The position numbers and the translations under genes were made by a program. Of a stretch of 64,000 bases of DNA, positions 7,985-16,916 are shown piece by piece; the stretch's first letter is position 1, and every line of letters begins with the position of its first letter. A model generated the notes under the pieces. It was not told where the DNA came from. It saw only the letters and a program-made list of their open reading frames with translations, and did not search any database. Source of the DNA: Clostridium sp. C8-1-8 (GTDB taxonomy: Bacteria; Bacillota; Clostridia; Clostridiales; Clostridiaceae); assembly GCF_009928445.1 (NCBI RefSeq), contig NZ_JAABNO010000010.1, positions 117,463-181,462 of the forward strand, given 5' to 3'.

Positions 7985-9686
7985 TATGTCATTTATGATT
8001 AAATATATAAATAAGAAACGCTGGCTTATATTGGGGTATATTGCACTTTTCTTAGAAAGTGTTACAGGAATTGTTACAATCCTATTACAACGTGATTTAA
8101 TTAATGAAGTCTTCATTGGAAAGCAGTATGATAAATTTCCTGCGTTACTAGCACTTTTTGCTGTTTTCTTCTTTGGTCCTAAGCTATGGTTTACCATTAG
8201 AAAAGTTGCCTTTTTCCATATAGGCTATCAGGTTCAAAGTTCTTTAACAAAGGATTTCTTGCTAAAAATCTATGATATGCCAACTGGGATCTTTAATAAA
8301 GAACATGTAGGTAAGCTATTAAACCATATGAGAAGCGATATAGCTGATGCCAGTGACTTATCCATCAATCAGCTACTTTCAGAGGCAGTTAAAAATGCAA
8401 TTACTATCTTATTGCTTTCATATTCAATAGCTCATATTAGTTTTATAATGCTTTTTGTTGTAATAATAGTGGCCATTTTTTATTATGCACTACTACATAA
8501 ATTTGGTGAAAAAACTAAGAAGTTTGCACAGTGTGTTAGAGAAGAAAAAGCTAAAGTTTCCATTACCGTTGAAGAAAGTATTTCATCAGTGAGAGAAATA
8601 GTAGCATATAACCGCCAAGCTTGGCAGCTTAAGAATTATGAAAAAAAGTTCAGCGACTACTTTAAAGCTATATTAAAACAGGGAATATTTAAAAGTAAGC
8701 TTTTGTTTGCAAGTGAACCTTTTCTTTTTGGAACAAAACTTGTAGCAATCTTTTTTGGTGCTATAAGTGTTATTTCAAATAAGATTTCACTAGGTGATTT
8801 CGTTGCCGGCTTTGCTCTTGTAGACCAGCTAGTAACAGAACTAGGGCAGTTTTTTGATCAAGCCTTCGCAGGCAAAAGATTAGTAGCATCTGTAGAGTGT
8901 ATCCAGTCTGTAATGATGAAGGAAAGTACTAAGTTTGGCTCAAAGGATTTTATCGGAAATATTACTTCAATAAAGTTTAAAGAAGTAACCTTTAGCTATT
9001 CAGAAGAGGCTACACCAGTGCTTAATGACTTATCTATTGATTTTCCAATAGGTAAGAAGATTGCTATTGTAGGGGAAAGCGGTAGTGGAAAGTCAACCAT
9101 AGCACAATTACTACTGAGAGCTTATTCACCAGATAAAGGAGAAGTTTTAATTAACGATGTTCCTATAAACTTCTATGGAAAACACTATACAGACAAAGTT
9201 TCAGTGGTTTTCCAACAACCACATTTTCTTCCTTCTTCTATTAGAGAAAACCTAGTATTTGATAAAGAATACGATGATATAGACCTTGAAAAGGTATGTA
9301 AAGAAATGCTTTGCTATGATTTTATAGCAGAGTTTCCTAACAAATATGAAACTGAAGTTGGTGAGCGTGGTACTACCTTATCCGGTGGCCAAAAGCAAAG
9401 ACTGGCCCTAGCAAGAGCACTACTTAAAAATACAGAAGTACTTATACTAGATGAAGCAACTTCAGCCTTAGATACAGAAACGGAATATTGGGTTCAAGAG
9501 AATATTGATAAATTAAGAAAAGGTAAGACAACCATTATAATAGCTCATAGGATATCAACTATTCAAAATGCTGATATTATCTACGTTTTAGATAAAGGAA
9601 AGGTTGCAGCCAAAGGAACACACGAAAGTTTAATTAAAGAAAGTCCTGTGTACAACAAGCTATATAATGTCCAGAAGATCTGTTAG
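7974..9686 (+). CDS. ABC transporter, fused membrane and ATPase domains (second half of heterodimer)
   Basis: A 570-residue partner of the preceding exporter half. The ATG at 7974 is 6 bases after GAGGTG and overlaps the end of the upstream gene by 11 bases, so translation is probably coupled. The membrane domain spans residues about 10-300. The ATPase shows GESGSGKST, LSGGQKQRLALARAL, LILDEATSALD and IIIAHRIST, all canonical. A 55-bp piece of this gene (9469-9523, around DTETEYWVQENIDKLRKG) is copied exactly at 10944-10998 in a gene-fragment mosaic. A small hairpin TAGATGT / ACATCTA (9684-9701) begins at the stop codon, without a T-run. Confidence 0.9.
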   Translation: MLSSMSFMIKYINKKRWLILGYIALFLESVTGIVTILLQRDLINEVFIGKQYDKFPALLALFAVFFFGPKLWFTIRKVAFFHIGYQVQSSLTKDFLLKIYDMPTGIFNKEHVGKLLNHMRSDIADASDLSINQLLSEAVKNAITILLLSYSIAHISFIMLFVVIIVAIFYYALLHKFGEKTKKFAQCVREEKAKVSITVEESISSVREIVAYNRQAWQLKNYEKKFSDYFKAILKQGIFKSKLLFASEPFLFGTKLVAIFFGAISVISNKISLGDFVAGFALVDQLVTELGQFFDQAFAGKRLVASVECIQSVMMKESTKFGSKDFIGNITSIKFKEVTFSYSEEATPVLNDLSIDFPIGKKIAIVGESGSGKSTIAQLLLRAYSPDKGEVLINDVPINFYGKHYTDKVSVVFQQPHFLPSSIRENLVFDKEYDDIDLEKVCKEMLCYDFIAEFPNKYETEVGERGTTLSGGQKQRLALARALLKNTEVLILDEATSALDTETEYWVQENIDKLRKGKTTIIIAHRISTIQNADIIYVLDKGKVAAKGTHESLIKESPVYNKLYNVQKIC

Positions 9687-9841
9687 ATGTATTTACATCT
9701 ACAAGTTAAAAAGCATTGAATTTAAATGATAGAGCTTATTTAGGATAAAAAGTAATAACATAAGATAGCATCTATTTCTTAACCACTTAATTTCAACAAT
9801 ATTATTAAACATAGTGAAATTTATAAGAAAAGAGGAAAAGC

Positions 9842-10828
9842 ATGGATTATACTATTATAGCAAAAGAACTTCTTGCATTATATACCATTTCTCGTCCGGA
9901 AATTCAATTTATCAGGCATAATGAAAATATTACTTTTAAAATAACTGATGGTGTGAACCATAAAAATTATTTATTACGTATACATAAACCTAGTACTGAA
10001 GGTCTATTTGGTGTGCAACATACATTAGAAGGTATAAAGTCTGAGATTAAGATTCTACAAGAGCTTAACCATAAAGGTTTACTTAATGCACAAAAGCCTA
10101 TAGCTAATAATCTCGGAGAATATATAACTGAATATAAATTGGACAATTTTAACCATCCTTGTTATGCCACAATTTTAGAGTGGATAGAAGGGCATACTCT
10201 CACTCTTAAAGAGGATAATATCAAAGAAATCGCTTTTACATTTGGACAAAATCTTGCACTGTTTCATGAATCTTTAAAAGACTTTAAGCTATCAAAAGAT
10301 TTCATAAGACCAATATATGACGTAGATAGAATTGATTCTGCTATTGATGAACTAAAATATTGTGTTGAAGTGGATCTATTTAGTATAGAGCATTATGATA
10401 TTATCAAAAGAGTGTTGAATTTAGTTAAGAATCAAATAAAAGAACTCAATTCAAGAGAAGATGCATTCGGTATAGTTCACGCCGACGTGCAGTTGGGTAA
10501 TATCGTGGTTAACAATAATAACCCCTGTATAATAAATTTGGGATTCTGTGGATTTGGCTACTATGCATTCGATTTAGGTAGTGCTGCAACTATTTTTCAA
10601 AGTGAATTAAGACATATATTTTTACAAGGCTATTCCTCTAAAGCTTCATTTTCTTTTGATGACCTAAAATATATAGAAGGACAAATATTTATGGATACAT
10701 TTATAAGTTATGTTCTATTTATGAGAGATAATCAAAGAAACTCATGGATTAAAACTAGTGCATTAGAACTATGCGACACGCTTTGCAAAGATTTTTTAGA
10801 GGGAAGAGAAGTATTCTATTTACTTTAA
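9842..10828 (+). CDS. APH/SrkA-like phosphotransferase-fold protein, possibly inactive
   Basis: A 328-residue protein of the aminoglycoside-phosphotransferase/homoserine-kinase-II fold, which transfers ATP phosphate to small molecules or protein side chains. The N-lobe includes YLLRIHKPS, and the hinge YATILEWIEGHTL is typical. The catalytic loop reads HADVQLGN near residue 214, keeping the catalytic Asp and the Asn. The second metal motif, normally I-D-F-G/D, is here INLGFCGFG near residue 232, so the Mg-binding Asp has become Asn (codon AAT). Phosphotransfer may therefore be lost or altered. It starts at the ATG after AAAAGAGGAAAAGC and appears monocistronic. Substrate unknown. Confidence 0.8.
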   Translation: MDYTIIAKELLALYTISRPEIQFIRHNENITFKITDGVNHKNYLLRIHKPSTEGLFGVQHTLEGIKSEIKILQELNHKGLLNAQKPIANNLGEYITEYKLDNFNHPCYATILEWIEGHTLTLKEDNIKEIAFTFGQNLALFHESLKDFKLSKDFIRPIYDVDRIDSAIDELKYCVEVDLFSIEHYDIIKRVLNLVKNQIKELNSREDAFGIVHADVQLGNIVVNNNNPCIINLGFCGFGYYAFDLGSAATIFQSELRHIFLQGYSSKASFSFDDLKYIEGQIFMDTFISYVLFMRDNQRNSWIKTSALELCDTLCKDFLEGREVFYLL

Positions 10829-10870
10829 TAATCAGGGATGCTTTTATTTGAAGAAAAAATTTTGGTGATT

Positions 10871-10998
10871 ATTTTGAGTAGATTAATTCGTTATGCAAAC
10901 TTAAAGAAAATGAACCAGCAGGCTTTATTTCATTTGGGAAATATAGATACAGAAACGGAATATTGGGTTCAAGAGAATATTGATAAATTAAGAAAAGG
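10871..10998 (+). pseudogene. Mosaic of GNAT 5' fragment and ABC-transporter fragment
   Basis: Bases 10871-10906 repeat, with a few changes, the beginning of the truncated acetyltransferase at 16914 (SRLIRYANLK). Bases 10944-10998 are an exact 55-bp copy of 9469-9523 inside the second ABC exporter gene, in the same orientation. The join leads straight into an IS1595-type transposase remnant. The open frame across it (10838-11056) is therefore a chance fusion of unrelated pieces. Confidence 0.8.
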
Positions 10999-11464
10999 GG
11001 TATGTCAAAGGAACAAGTCTGTATTGCTACTGCTATTGATAGGCAAGGTAATTTAATTATGGGCATGTAAAGGTAGAATTGCATCTAATGAATTAGAAAC
11101 ATTATATGAGGGGCATATAGGACATGATTCTATACTTTGTACTTATAGTCATAAAAGTTATATGCAATTTGCAAATGATTTATCATTAGAACACAAACGT
11201 ATAAAAAGAGGTAAACATAAAGAGGGATCATATCATATTCAACATATTAATGATCTTCATAGCAATTTAAAGAAATGGATGAATAGATTTAATGGTGTTG
11301 CAACAAAATATATCAGTAACTATATTAAGTGGTTCAAATGGCTTCAAATATTTGATACAGATAAAGAGATAGTAAAGGCTAAGAACTTTATAGTTCAAAG
11401 CAATGTAACACATTCATATATCAAAGTAAAAGATTTAAAGAATAGAGAGCCAATGTATATATAG
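10999..11464 (+). pseudogene. IS1595-family transposase remnant (C-terminal half, frameshifted)
   Basis: Reading from 11000 gives MSKEQVCIATAIDRQGNLIM. A frameshift near 11060 shifts the continuation to GACKGRIASNELETLYEGHI, then to the end at 11464 with SYHIQHINDLHSNLKKWMNR and FNGVATKYISNYIKWFKWL. These are the late DDE-core and C-terminal phrases of IS1595/ISXO2-type transposases. The N-terminal half is missing and no terminal repeats were found. Non-functional. Confidence 0.75.
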
Positions 11465-11576
11465 CATATGTGATATTTTGTAAATTATGTTATAATAAGC
11501 ATTATGGAAAACTATAATTGAATGACCAATAGTAAATTATTGTGAACAATATGTTTTAATATGGAGAAATGGCACT

Positions 11577-12053
11577 ATGGAAATAAAGATAATATCAACT
11601 GAAAACAGAATGCAAATAAATGAATTTATTATTTCTCAATGGTTTTCAACAGATATGGTGATTAGAGGAAAAATATTTGATATGACCATATTAGATGGAT
11701 ATGTTACATATGAAAACGAAAAAATTATTGGATTAATAACATATAGATTAGAAAATAACGAATGTGAAATTATGTCTTTAGATAGTTTAAATGAGAAACA
11801 AGGTATTGGAACTGCTCTTTTAAGTAAAGTTGTTAAAATAGCAAAGGAAAATAAGTGCGAAAAAATCAAATTAATTACAACTAATGACAATATAAATGCT
11901 ATAAAATTTTATCAAAAAAGAGGATTTGACATGGTAAAGTTATATCATAATGCAGTTGATACTTCAAGAAAGTTAAAACCATCAATTCCTTTACTTGGAG
12001 ATTTTGATATACCTTTAAAACACGAAATTGAATTTCAGATGTATCTGCTTTAG
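11577..12053 (+). CDS. GNAT-family N-acetyltransferase
   Basis: A 158-residue cytoplasmic acetyl-CoA-dependent acyltransferase. The GNAT core is complete: KIIGLITYRLENNECEI (beta strands 3-4), the acetyl-CoA pyrophosphate-binding motif as EKQGIGTALLSKVVKIAKEN (Q/RxxGxG/A pattern), and the C-terminal strand NAIKFYQKRGFDMVKL. The acceptor is unknown; members acetylate antibiotics, polyamines, ribosomal proteins or amino acids. The ATG at 11577 follows GGAGAAATGGCACT. A strong terminator at 12103 closes the unit, so it is monocistronic. Confidence 0.85.
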   Translation: MEIKIISTENRMQINEFIISQWFSTDMVIRGKIFDMTILDGYVTYENEKIIGLITYRLENNECEIMSLDSLNEKQGIGTALLSKVVKIAKENKCEKIKLITTNDNINAIKFYQKRGFDMVKLYHNAVDTSRKLKPSIPLLGDFDIPLKHEIEFQMYLL

Positions 12054-12102
12054 TAAGTGTTTATATACAAAAGAAGAACTTTACAATATTCTTATATTGA
12101 GT

Positions 12103-12137
12103 ATTATAGGTGGACAATCTCACCTATAATTTTTTTA
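12103..12137 (+). terminator. Rho-independent terminator after the GNAT gene
   Basis: ATTATAGGTG (12103-12112) pairs perfectly with CACCTATAAT (12121-12130) and runs into TTTTTTAGG. It lies 50 bases after the stop codon. Confidence 0.9.
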
Positions 12138-12174
12138 GGCTATATTTCAACATCATATTAAAACATAGCCTTAT

Positions 12175-12298
12175 GAAAAACAATATATTTTTAAATGATA
12201 TTAATCAAATATACTTTAGGGATGCTGGTATAGTTATTGAATTTTTAAAGGAAAAGGGTAAGGATAATATCATTAATGATATTGTTAATGCAGAATAA
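12175..12298 (+). CDS. Short frame of uncertain status
   Basis: A frame from ATG 12175 (40 residues: MKNNIFLNDINQIYFRDAG then IVIEFLKEKGKDNIIND) has protein-like composition but no clear ribosome binding site. It lies just after a terminator. It may be the tail of a lost gene. No family recognised. The rest of the gap to 12403 shows only the ribosome binding site of the next gene. Confidence 0.2.
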
Positions 12299-12403
12299 AA
12301 TATAACTAAATAAAATCAAAGATAGGGTTTAAGGAAAGTAGGTTTATTAAGGGTCTTACTTGGTATATAATTAAAATAAAAGGATTAATGGAGGTGCAAT
12401 CTT

Positions 12404-13285
12404 ATGCTAAAAGGACTATTGGATCCTAAGGTAGATTTTGTATTCAAAAACATATTTGGTTCGGACAAAAACCCAGAGATACTTATATCGTTCTTAAATG
12501 CGATCTTAAAGCCCAAAGATAAGATTACAGCAGTTGAGATAAAAGGAAATGATATAGAAAAGCAATTTATCGAAGATAAGTATTCTAGGCTAGATGTTAA
12601 GGCAACTACTAGCAACAATGAAATAGTTAACATAGAAATACAGCTTAAAAATGAATACAATATGGTAAAAAGAAGTCTTTATTATCTAAGTAAAATGTAT
12701 GAAGAGCAGTTAGGTGAAGGAGAAGAATATTCTAAGCTATGCAGGACCATCTGCATAAACATTTTAAACTTCAAGTATCTGAATACGGATAGGTTTCATA
12801 CTGGATATAGACTAAAGGAAATAGAAACTAACGAAGAGCTGACAGATATAATTGAAATGCATTTTATAGAGATTCCAAAGCTGAAAGACAATACCGATGA
12901 AAAGGATATGCTAGTAGCATGGACGGAATTCTTAAAAAATCCTGAAAGTGAGAAGGTAAGAAGCTTAGAACTAACAGTGGAAGAGATAAGGCAGGCAAAA
13001 GATAAGCTGATAAAGATGAGTAATGACACAGTACAAAGAGAAATATATGAGATGAGAGCAAAAATACTAAAAGACAAGGTTAGTGCTCTTAATAAAGCAA
13101 TGGAAGAAGGTATACAACAAGGCTTGCAGAAAGGAATAGAGCAAGGAATGCAGCAAGGGCTAGAGCAAGGTGAAAAAAATAAAGCTATAGCAATCGCTAA
13201 AAATCTATTAGATGTTTTGGATGATGAAACTATTTCATTAAAAACTGGTTTGCCGATAGAAGAGGTTGAAAAGCTTAGAAAATAA
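12404..13285 (+). CDS. Rpn-family recombination-promoting nuclease / PD-(D/E)XK transposase-like protein
   Basis: A 293-residue protein of the Rpn (PDDEXK) family, DNA endonucleases linked to RecA-independent horizontal gene transfer. The N-terminus LLDPKVDFVFKNIFG is diagnostic. The nuclease core shows YSRLDVKATTSNNEIVNIEI (residues about 58-78), with the D and E-x-Q residues of this branch. The C-terminus has low-complexity repeats (GIQQGLQKGIEQGMQQGLEQ), typical of the family and prone to length change, then a short helical tail. The ATG follows GGAGGTGCAATCTT. A copy of its 3' end sits at 17076-17346. Neighbouring gene mosaics are compatible with activity of such nucleases, but that link is inference. 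Confidence 0.9.
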   Translation: MLKGLLDPKVDFVFKNIFGSDKNPEILISFLNAILKPKDKITAVEIKGNDIEKQFIEDKYSRLDVKATTSNNEIVNIEIQLKNEYNMVKRSLYYLSKMYEEQLGEGEEYSKLCRTICINILNFKYLNTDRFHTGYRLKEIETNEELTDIIEMHFIEIPKLKDNTDEKDMLVAWTEFLKNPESEKVRSLELTVEEIRQAKDKLIKMSNDTVQREIYEMRAKILKDKVSALNKAMEEGIQQGLQKGIEQGMQQGLEQGEKNKAIAIAKNLLDVLDDETISLKTGLPIEEVEKLRK

Positions 13286-13368
13286 TAAATAGCATGTTAT
13301 TTTAATTGAGCCTGTTTGAAAGATAACAGCGGATAATTAGACTAGAAGAATGGGGAAATATACATTAT

Positions 13369-13412
13369 AAAGAAATTGCATTGGATTTATTCTAATGTGA
13401 TTTTTTATTATG
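13369..13412 (+). terminator. Probable terminator after rpn
   Basis: AGAAATTGCA (13371-13380) pairs imperfectly, with G-U pairs, with TGTGATTTTTT (13396-13406). The same hairpin in a better-paired form follows the duplicated rpn fragment at 17423-17465, so it is part of the duplicated unit. The rest of 13413-13718 shows no gene. Confidence 0.65.
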
Positions 13413-13718
13413 TCCTTAGAGTTTGAAGAAAATCATCTGCTAAGAGGGTGGTGGGGGGTTGTTTATACAGTTAAAAAACTATGAGCAAAATCAAAAAAAT
13501 GTTGCTTTTCAAGGTTTTTGGTACCAGTAAACTAACACTGATAATACAAAAATAAGAATAACGTAAGTTTTCAAGGCTAAGGATATAATTTTGATTCAAT
13601 ATAAATGGGATTATAATCCAGGTATTATGTATAATAAGAATATAATATATTGAATAACTTTAAATTATTAATATCTAAACTGAAGGTTATATTGGAAGAA
13701 ACAGAAAGGGGTATATAA

Positions 13719-14288
13719 TTGGATAATTCATTAATTTATGTTACAGGTAATAGTGTTAAATTCGAGGTGGCCTTAAATGCTTTTATCAATACGGGGATAA
13801 ATATCATTCAAATGAAATTGGATACACCTGAAATTCAGAGCAAAAGTGTACAAGAAGTAGCAATGTATTCTGCTCGTTGGGCGAGCCGTCAAATAAATAA
13901 ATCTGTTATTGTAACAGATGCTGGATTTTATATAGAGGCACTAAAGGGCTTTCCAGGTCCTTTCATCAAGTATGTAAATGAATGGTTCTCTGCTGATGAT
14001 TTTATTAATTTAGTAAAAGATAAAGATAATCGTTCTATTATTATTCAGGATTGTTTAGCATATTGCCACCCAGATTCAGAACCTATTGTTTTCACAGGAA
14101 CATATAATGGAACATTGGCTACTCAACCAAGTCTTAATGAAGGTACTTCAATAGAAAAAGTTTTTATTCCAGAAGGGTTTTATGTACCTATTTCTGATAT
14201 ACCACCTGAAGAAATGATTTCTTATTGGAGTAATGGTGAGATAATGAGCAAATTTAAGAATTACATTATTGAAAATCCAATAATATAA
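13719..14288 (+). CDS. HAM1/RdgB-like non-canonical purine NTP pyrophosphatase
   Basis: A 189-residue member of the HAM1 (Maf/HAM1) fold, which hydrolyses ITP, dITP and XTP to the monophosphate and pyrophosphate and so keeps deaminated purines out of nucleic acids. The starting YVTGNSVKFEVA matches the TGNxxKxxE substrate loop. DTPEIQSKSVQEVA and VTDAGFYIEALKGFPGPFIKYV match the other two signatures, with the metal Asp in TDAG. The protein differs from the housekeeping RdgB in its C-terminal half, so it may be an accessory paralogue with another nucleotide preference. The TTG start at 13719 follows AAAGGGGTATATAA. It is monocistronic, with a terminator after it. Confidence 0.8.
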   Translation: MDNSLIYVTGNSVKFEVALNAFINTGINIIQMKLDTPEIQSKSVQEVAMYSARWASRQINKSVIVTDAGFYIEALKGFPGPFIKYVNEWFSADDFINLVKDKDNRSIIIQDCLAYCHPDSEPIVFTGTYNGTLATQPSLNEGTSIEKVFIPEGFYVPISDIPPEEMISYWSNGEIMSKFKNYIIENPII

Positions 14289-14334
14289 ATTAAATTACTA
14301 ATAAATAAATTACATATTGGTAGCTCTAACTATG

Positions 14335-14366
14335 AAAGTGGACAACTAATATTGTCTACTTTTATT
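14335..14366 (+). terminator. Rho-independent terminator after the HAM1-like gene
   Basis: AAAGTGGACAA (14335-14345) pairs with TTGTCTACTTTT (14352-14363; one mismatch), followed by a T-rich run, about 50 bases after the stop codon. Confidence 0.75.
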
Positions 14367-14516
14367 TATGGAAGTTACAAATATTTGTTTATAATAGACT
14401 TTTATTTAAAAGAATCCATTCGTGAATTGTAAATCGAAATGCAATCATTCCGATTCAAAGTTTATTACTAATTCTTAAATTTAATATACATGCAAGGTGA
14501 TCGCACCTCAGCTTAC

Positions 14517-14548
14517 AAAAAGATTGGGTTATACCAGTCTTTTTTGTT
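14517..14548 (+). terminator. Hairpin with T-run in the IS30 leader
   Basis: AAAAAGATTGG (14517-14527) pairs with CCAGTCTTTTT (14534-14544; one G-T pair). It lies upstream of the transposase start inside the element and probably shields the transposase from readthrough transcription. A small AGGTG/CACCT hairpin precedes it near 14495. Confidence 0.6.
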
Positions 14549-14604
14549 TCCCTTAGTTTAAAATTCATATATCCTAAAATAGTTGGCGGCAGAATGGAGG
14601 ATAT

Positions 14605-15900
14605 ATGTCTAAATTTTTTAATTATGAGGAAAGACTTGAATTACAAAAATTTCTAAAAGAAAGTCTTTCCTTCAAAGAAATTAGTCGCAGATTGGGTAAA
14701 AATCCAACTACTATTTCCAGAGAAGTAGGTAAATACAGCTCAGAAATTGCTACTGGCTATCCTGGTTATCCATTTAATGCCTGTAAGAACCGTTTTTTCT
14801 GTAGATCTAAAGATGTATGTGGTAAAAATTGTACCAGAAAAGCTTCAGTTTACTGTAGACTTTGTCAATCCTGTAATGATAATTGCCCAGACTTCATTTT
14901 AGAAATCTGTACTGCCAGGTTTCGGGTTCCCTACGTTTGCAATGGCTGTGAAACCCTTGGTAAATGCTCGCTATTAAAAAATATTTACGACGCGGAGCAT
15001 GCGCATCTTAAAGCTCACGAATCTATCTCCCAGTCTAGGAGTGGTTTATGTGTTTCTGAGACTGAGCTAGATCTTTTGAATAAGATAATTTCACCACTTG
15101 TTCAGAACGGTCAATCTGTTCATCAAATTTATGTAAATCATGAAGATGAACTGATGTGCAGCGAAAAAACAATTTATAACTACATTGATGCATGTCTTTT
15201 TGATGTTAGAAATATTGATTTGCCACGTAAAGTAAAATTTCGAGAACGTTACAAAAAGCCAGAGTTTAAAGTAGATAAAGGATGCCGTATTGGTCGTAAC
15301 TATGAAGCATTCGGTGCATTTATTGATAAAAATCCTGATACAGCAGTTGTTCAAATGGACTCTCTCATCGGAACAAAAGGAGGTAAATGCCTTTTGACTA
15401 TTCACTTTGTTGATTGTAGTTTGATGCTTGCGTTCTTGCGGGATGCAAATACATCAAAGTCTGTTACGGATGCATTTAATCATCTCGATAAAGTGATTGG
15501 ACATGAACTGTTTTCAGAGTTGTTTCCTGTAATACTTACAGATAACGGAAGTGAGTTTTCCAATCCAAGAGCCATTGAGTATCGAGATACGTTCCCGCTT
15601 TTGCGTACCCATGTATTTTACTGTGATGCAGGTAGTCCTTATCAAAAAGGTGCTATCGAAGTAAATCATGAATTAATTCGTCGAGTCCTTCCGAAAGGCA
15701 CCAGCTTTAATCAGCTTACGCAGGAAGATATTAATTTAATGATGAATCACATAAACTCGTACAAAAGAAAAAAGCTGAACAACCGTAGCCCATACGAAAC
15801 GTTCAGCTTTTACCATGGAGAAGAAGCTCTACATAAGTTAGGATGTTCACAGGTTGCCGCCAGTGACATCATGTTAAAACCTGCTCTTCTCAAAAAATAA
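14605..15900 (+). CDS. IS30-family transposase
   Basis: A 431-residue DDE transposase that looks intact. The N-terminal HTH (YEERLELQKFLKESLSFKEI, then SRRLGKNPTTISREV) is the IS30 hallmark. A cysteine-rich stretch (residues about 58-125) may bind zinc. The catalytic residues are visible as VVQMDSLIG (first D), PVILTDNGSEFSN (second D) and KGAIEVNHELIRRVLPKG (E), with the DDE spacing usual for the family. The ATG follows GGAGGATAT. The gene occupies most of the element. Codon use looks slightly less AT-biased than its neighbours, consistent with recent arrival. Confidence 0.95.
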   Translation: MSKFFNYEERLELQKFLKESLSFKEISRRLGKNPTTISREVGKYSSEIATGYPGYPFNACKNRFFCRSKDVCGKNCTRKASVYCRLCQSCNDNCPDFILEICTARFRVPYVCNGCETLGKCSLLKNIYDAEHAHLKAHESISQSRSGLCVSETELDLLNKIISPLVQNGQSVHQIYVNHEDELMCSEKTIYNYIDACLFDVRNIDLPRKVKFRERYKKPEFKVDKGCRIGRNYEAFGAFIDKNPDTAVVQMDSLIGTKGGKCLLTIHFVDCSLMLAFLRDANTSKSVTDAFNHLDKVIGHELFSELFPVILTDNGSEFSNPRAIEYRDTFPLLRTHVFYCDAGSPYQKGAIEVNHELIRRVLPKGTSFNQLTQEDINLMMNHINSYKRKKLNNRSPYETFSFYHGEEALHKLGCSQVAASDIMLKPALLKK

Positions 15901-16043
15901 TAATAGAAACAGCGCCGCCAACAGCTCATAAAGAACTGAAATCAGGGGTGGATTCTCCGATTACAAAAAAATCGAGAGAGAATCGACCTCCATTTGACAT
16001 GCTCATTTTTATTATAATACTTCAATAAAAACTAAAAATCAAA

Positions 16044-16184
16044 CTGCATTTGGGTTACAAAAGCTGCGTTTTGTTTGCAAAACCTGCATTTCAAATACAA
16101 AAGTGGCATTTCGTTTACAAATATTCAATTGTAATTTTCAAATATTGCTTTTCAGTTTACAAAGTGGCTTCTCGTCTTTCTATT
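16044..16184. repeat. Seven tandem degenerate 20-bp repeats at the IS30 right end
   Basis: Units start at 16044, 16064, 16084, 16104, 16124, 16144 and 16165. Typical units are CTGCATTTGGGTTACAAAAG, CTGCGTTTTGTTTGCAAAAC and TGGCATTTCGTTTACAAATA. The period is 20 bases with one 21-base step. The array occupies the subterminal region of the IS30 element, and one inverse copy lies at the left end, so it may be a set of transposase binding sites. Confidence 0.75.
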
Positions 16185-16335
16185 GACCTATTTAAAAGAA
16201 TCCACCCAGTAAATAAGCACCTGAATTGTAATATGCATTGCATTTTGATATATATTTATTGCAAAACGATAAACAATGTTGTATGCTTTAGTTATATACA
16301 ATAAAAATATTAGCTCAAATTAAGGTGGGGTGCAA

Positions 16336-16623
16336 ATGAAAGATTTGTTAAAACTATTTGCTCAAATCATATCAATTATTTGTATATGTATATTTTTCTT
16401 TTTGGCAAAACTATGGGTTGATAACGACCAATTATTGCATGAAACAAAAGGCTTCATAATATGGGGACTATCTATAATTATTGGTGGCTCTATTGCGCTG
16501 ATTATGAAGAAATATAATATTTCTAATTTACTATCAAAGATAACACTTATTGTAAGCGTACTATCTATATTTTTATTGATTTTAACAGGGCTTATCTGTT
16601 TCACTGTATCTTCAATGTCATAA
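16336..16623 (+). CDS. Small three-helix membrane protein, unknown function
   Basis: A 95-residue protein with three hydrophobic segments: LFAQIISIICICIFFFLA (about 7-24), GFIIWGLSIIIGGSIAL (about 39-56) and ITLIVSVLSIFLLILTGLI (about 70-88). The ATG at 16336 follows AAGGTGGGGTGCAA. I recognise no family motif. It stands alone to the right of the IS30 element and may have been split from its neighbours by that insertion. The 293-base gap after it, to 16916, holds no gene I can support. Confidence 0.5.
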   Translation: MKDLLKLFAQIISIICICIFFFLAKLWVDNDQLLHETKGFIIWGLSIIIGGSIALIMKKYNISNLLSKITLIVSVLSIFLLILTGLICFTVSSMS

Positions 16624-16916
16624 AATTAATTTAATATTAAACAAGCTATCTTTAAGTATGGGTTTCGCTACTGCAATTATAAAGAACAAAGCCACCCACA
16701 TTTATTAAATACATTCGAGTATACTATTTTTAATTAATATAGGCATTATTGATTAATTCAGTTAGCGGTAATAGGAAGGTTTATAGTATATGGATCATGT
16801 GATGAAAGAGAATTAGAAGTAAAATATACAGATAGGTACAATTACTTATAATTAGACTATGCATTAATTCCTATAGGCATAATTGCATCTAAAAAAGAAT
16901 AAATTGGGGGGGTATT

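Larger units (their letters stand above)
14403..16204 (+). mobile_element. IS30-family insertion sequence flanked by 16-bp direct repeats
   Basis: The transposase gene is bracketed by exact direct repeats TATTTAAAAGAATCCA at 14403-14418 and 16189-16204, which look like a target-site duplication and put the element at about 14419-16188. The left end contains GAATTGTAAATCGAAATGC. Its near-inverse, CATTTCGTTTACAAATATTC, occurs near 16106-16126 inside a tandem array of 20-bp units. Most IS30 elements duplicate 2-3 bp, but some members make long duplications, so 16 bp is unusual rather than impossible. The left leader carries a hairpin and terminator that could block outside transcription. Confidence 0.8.

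Noticed and set aside
11162..11464. Independent 100-residue gene
   Set aside because: It is only the last part of the frameshifted IS1595-type transposase remnant.
12110..12298. 62-codon frame starting at GTG 12110
   Set aside because: The start lies inside the perfect terminator stem of the upstream gene and has no ribosome binding site; only the portion from 12175 is kept, as doubtful.
16050..16304. 84-codon frame over the IS30 right end
   Set aside because: It is read through the 20-bp tandem repeats, with no ribosome binding site and no protein-like pattern.
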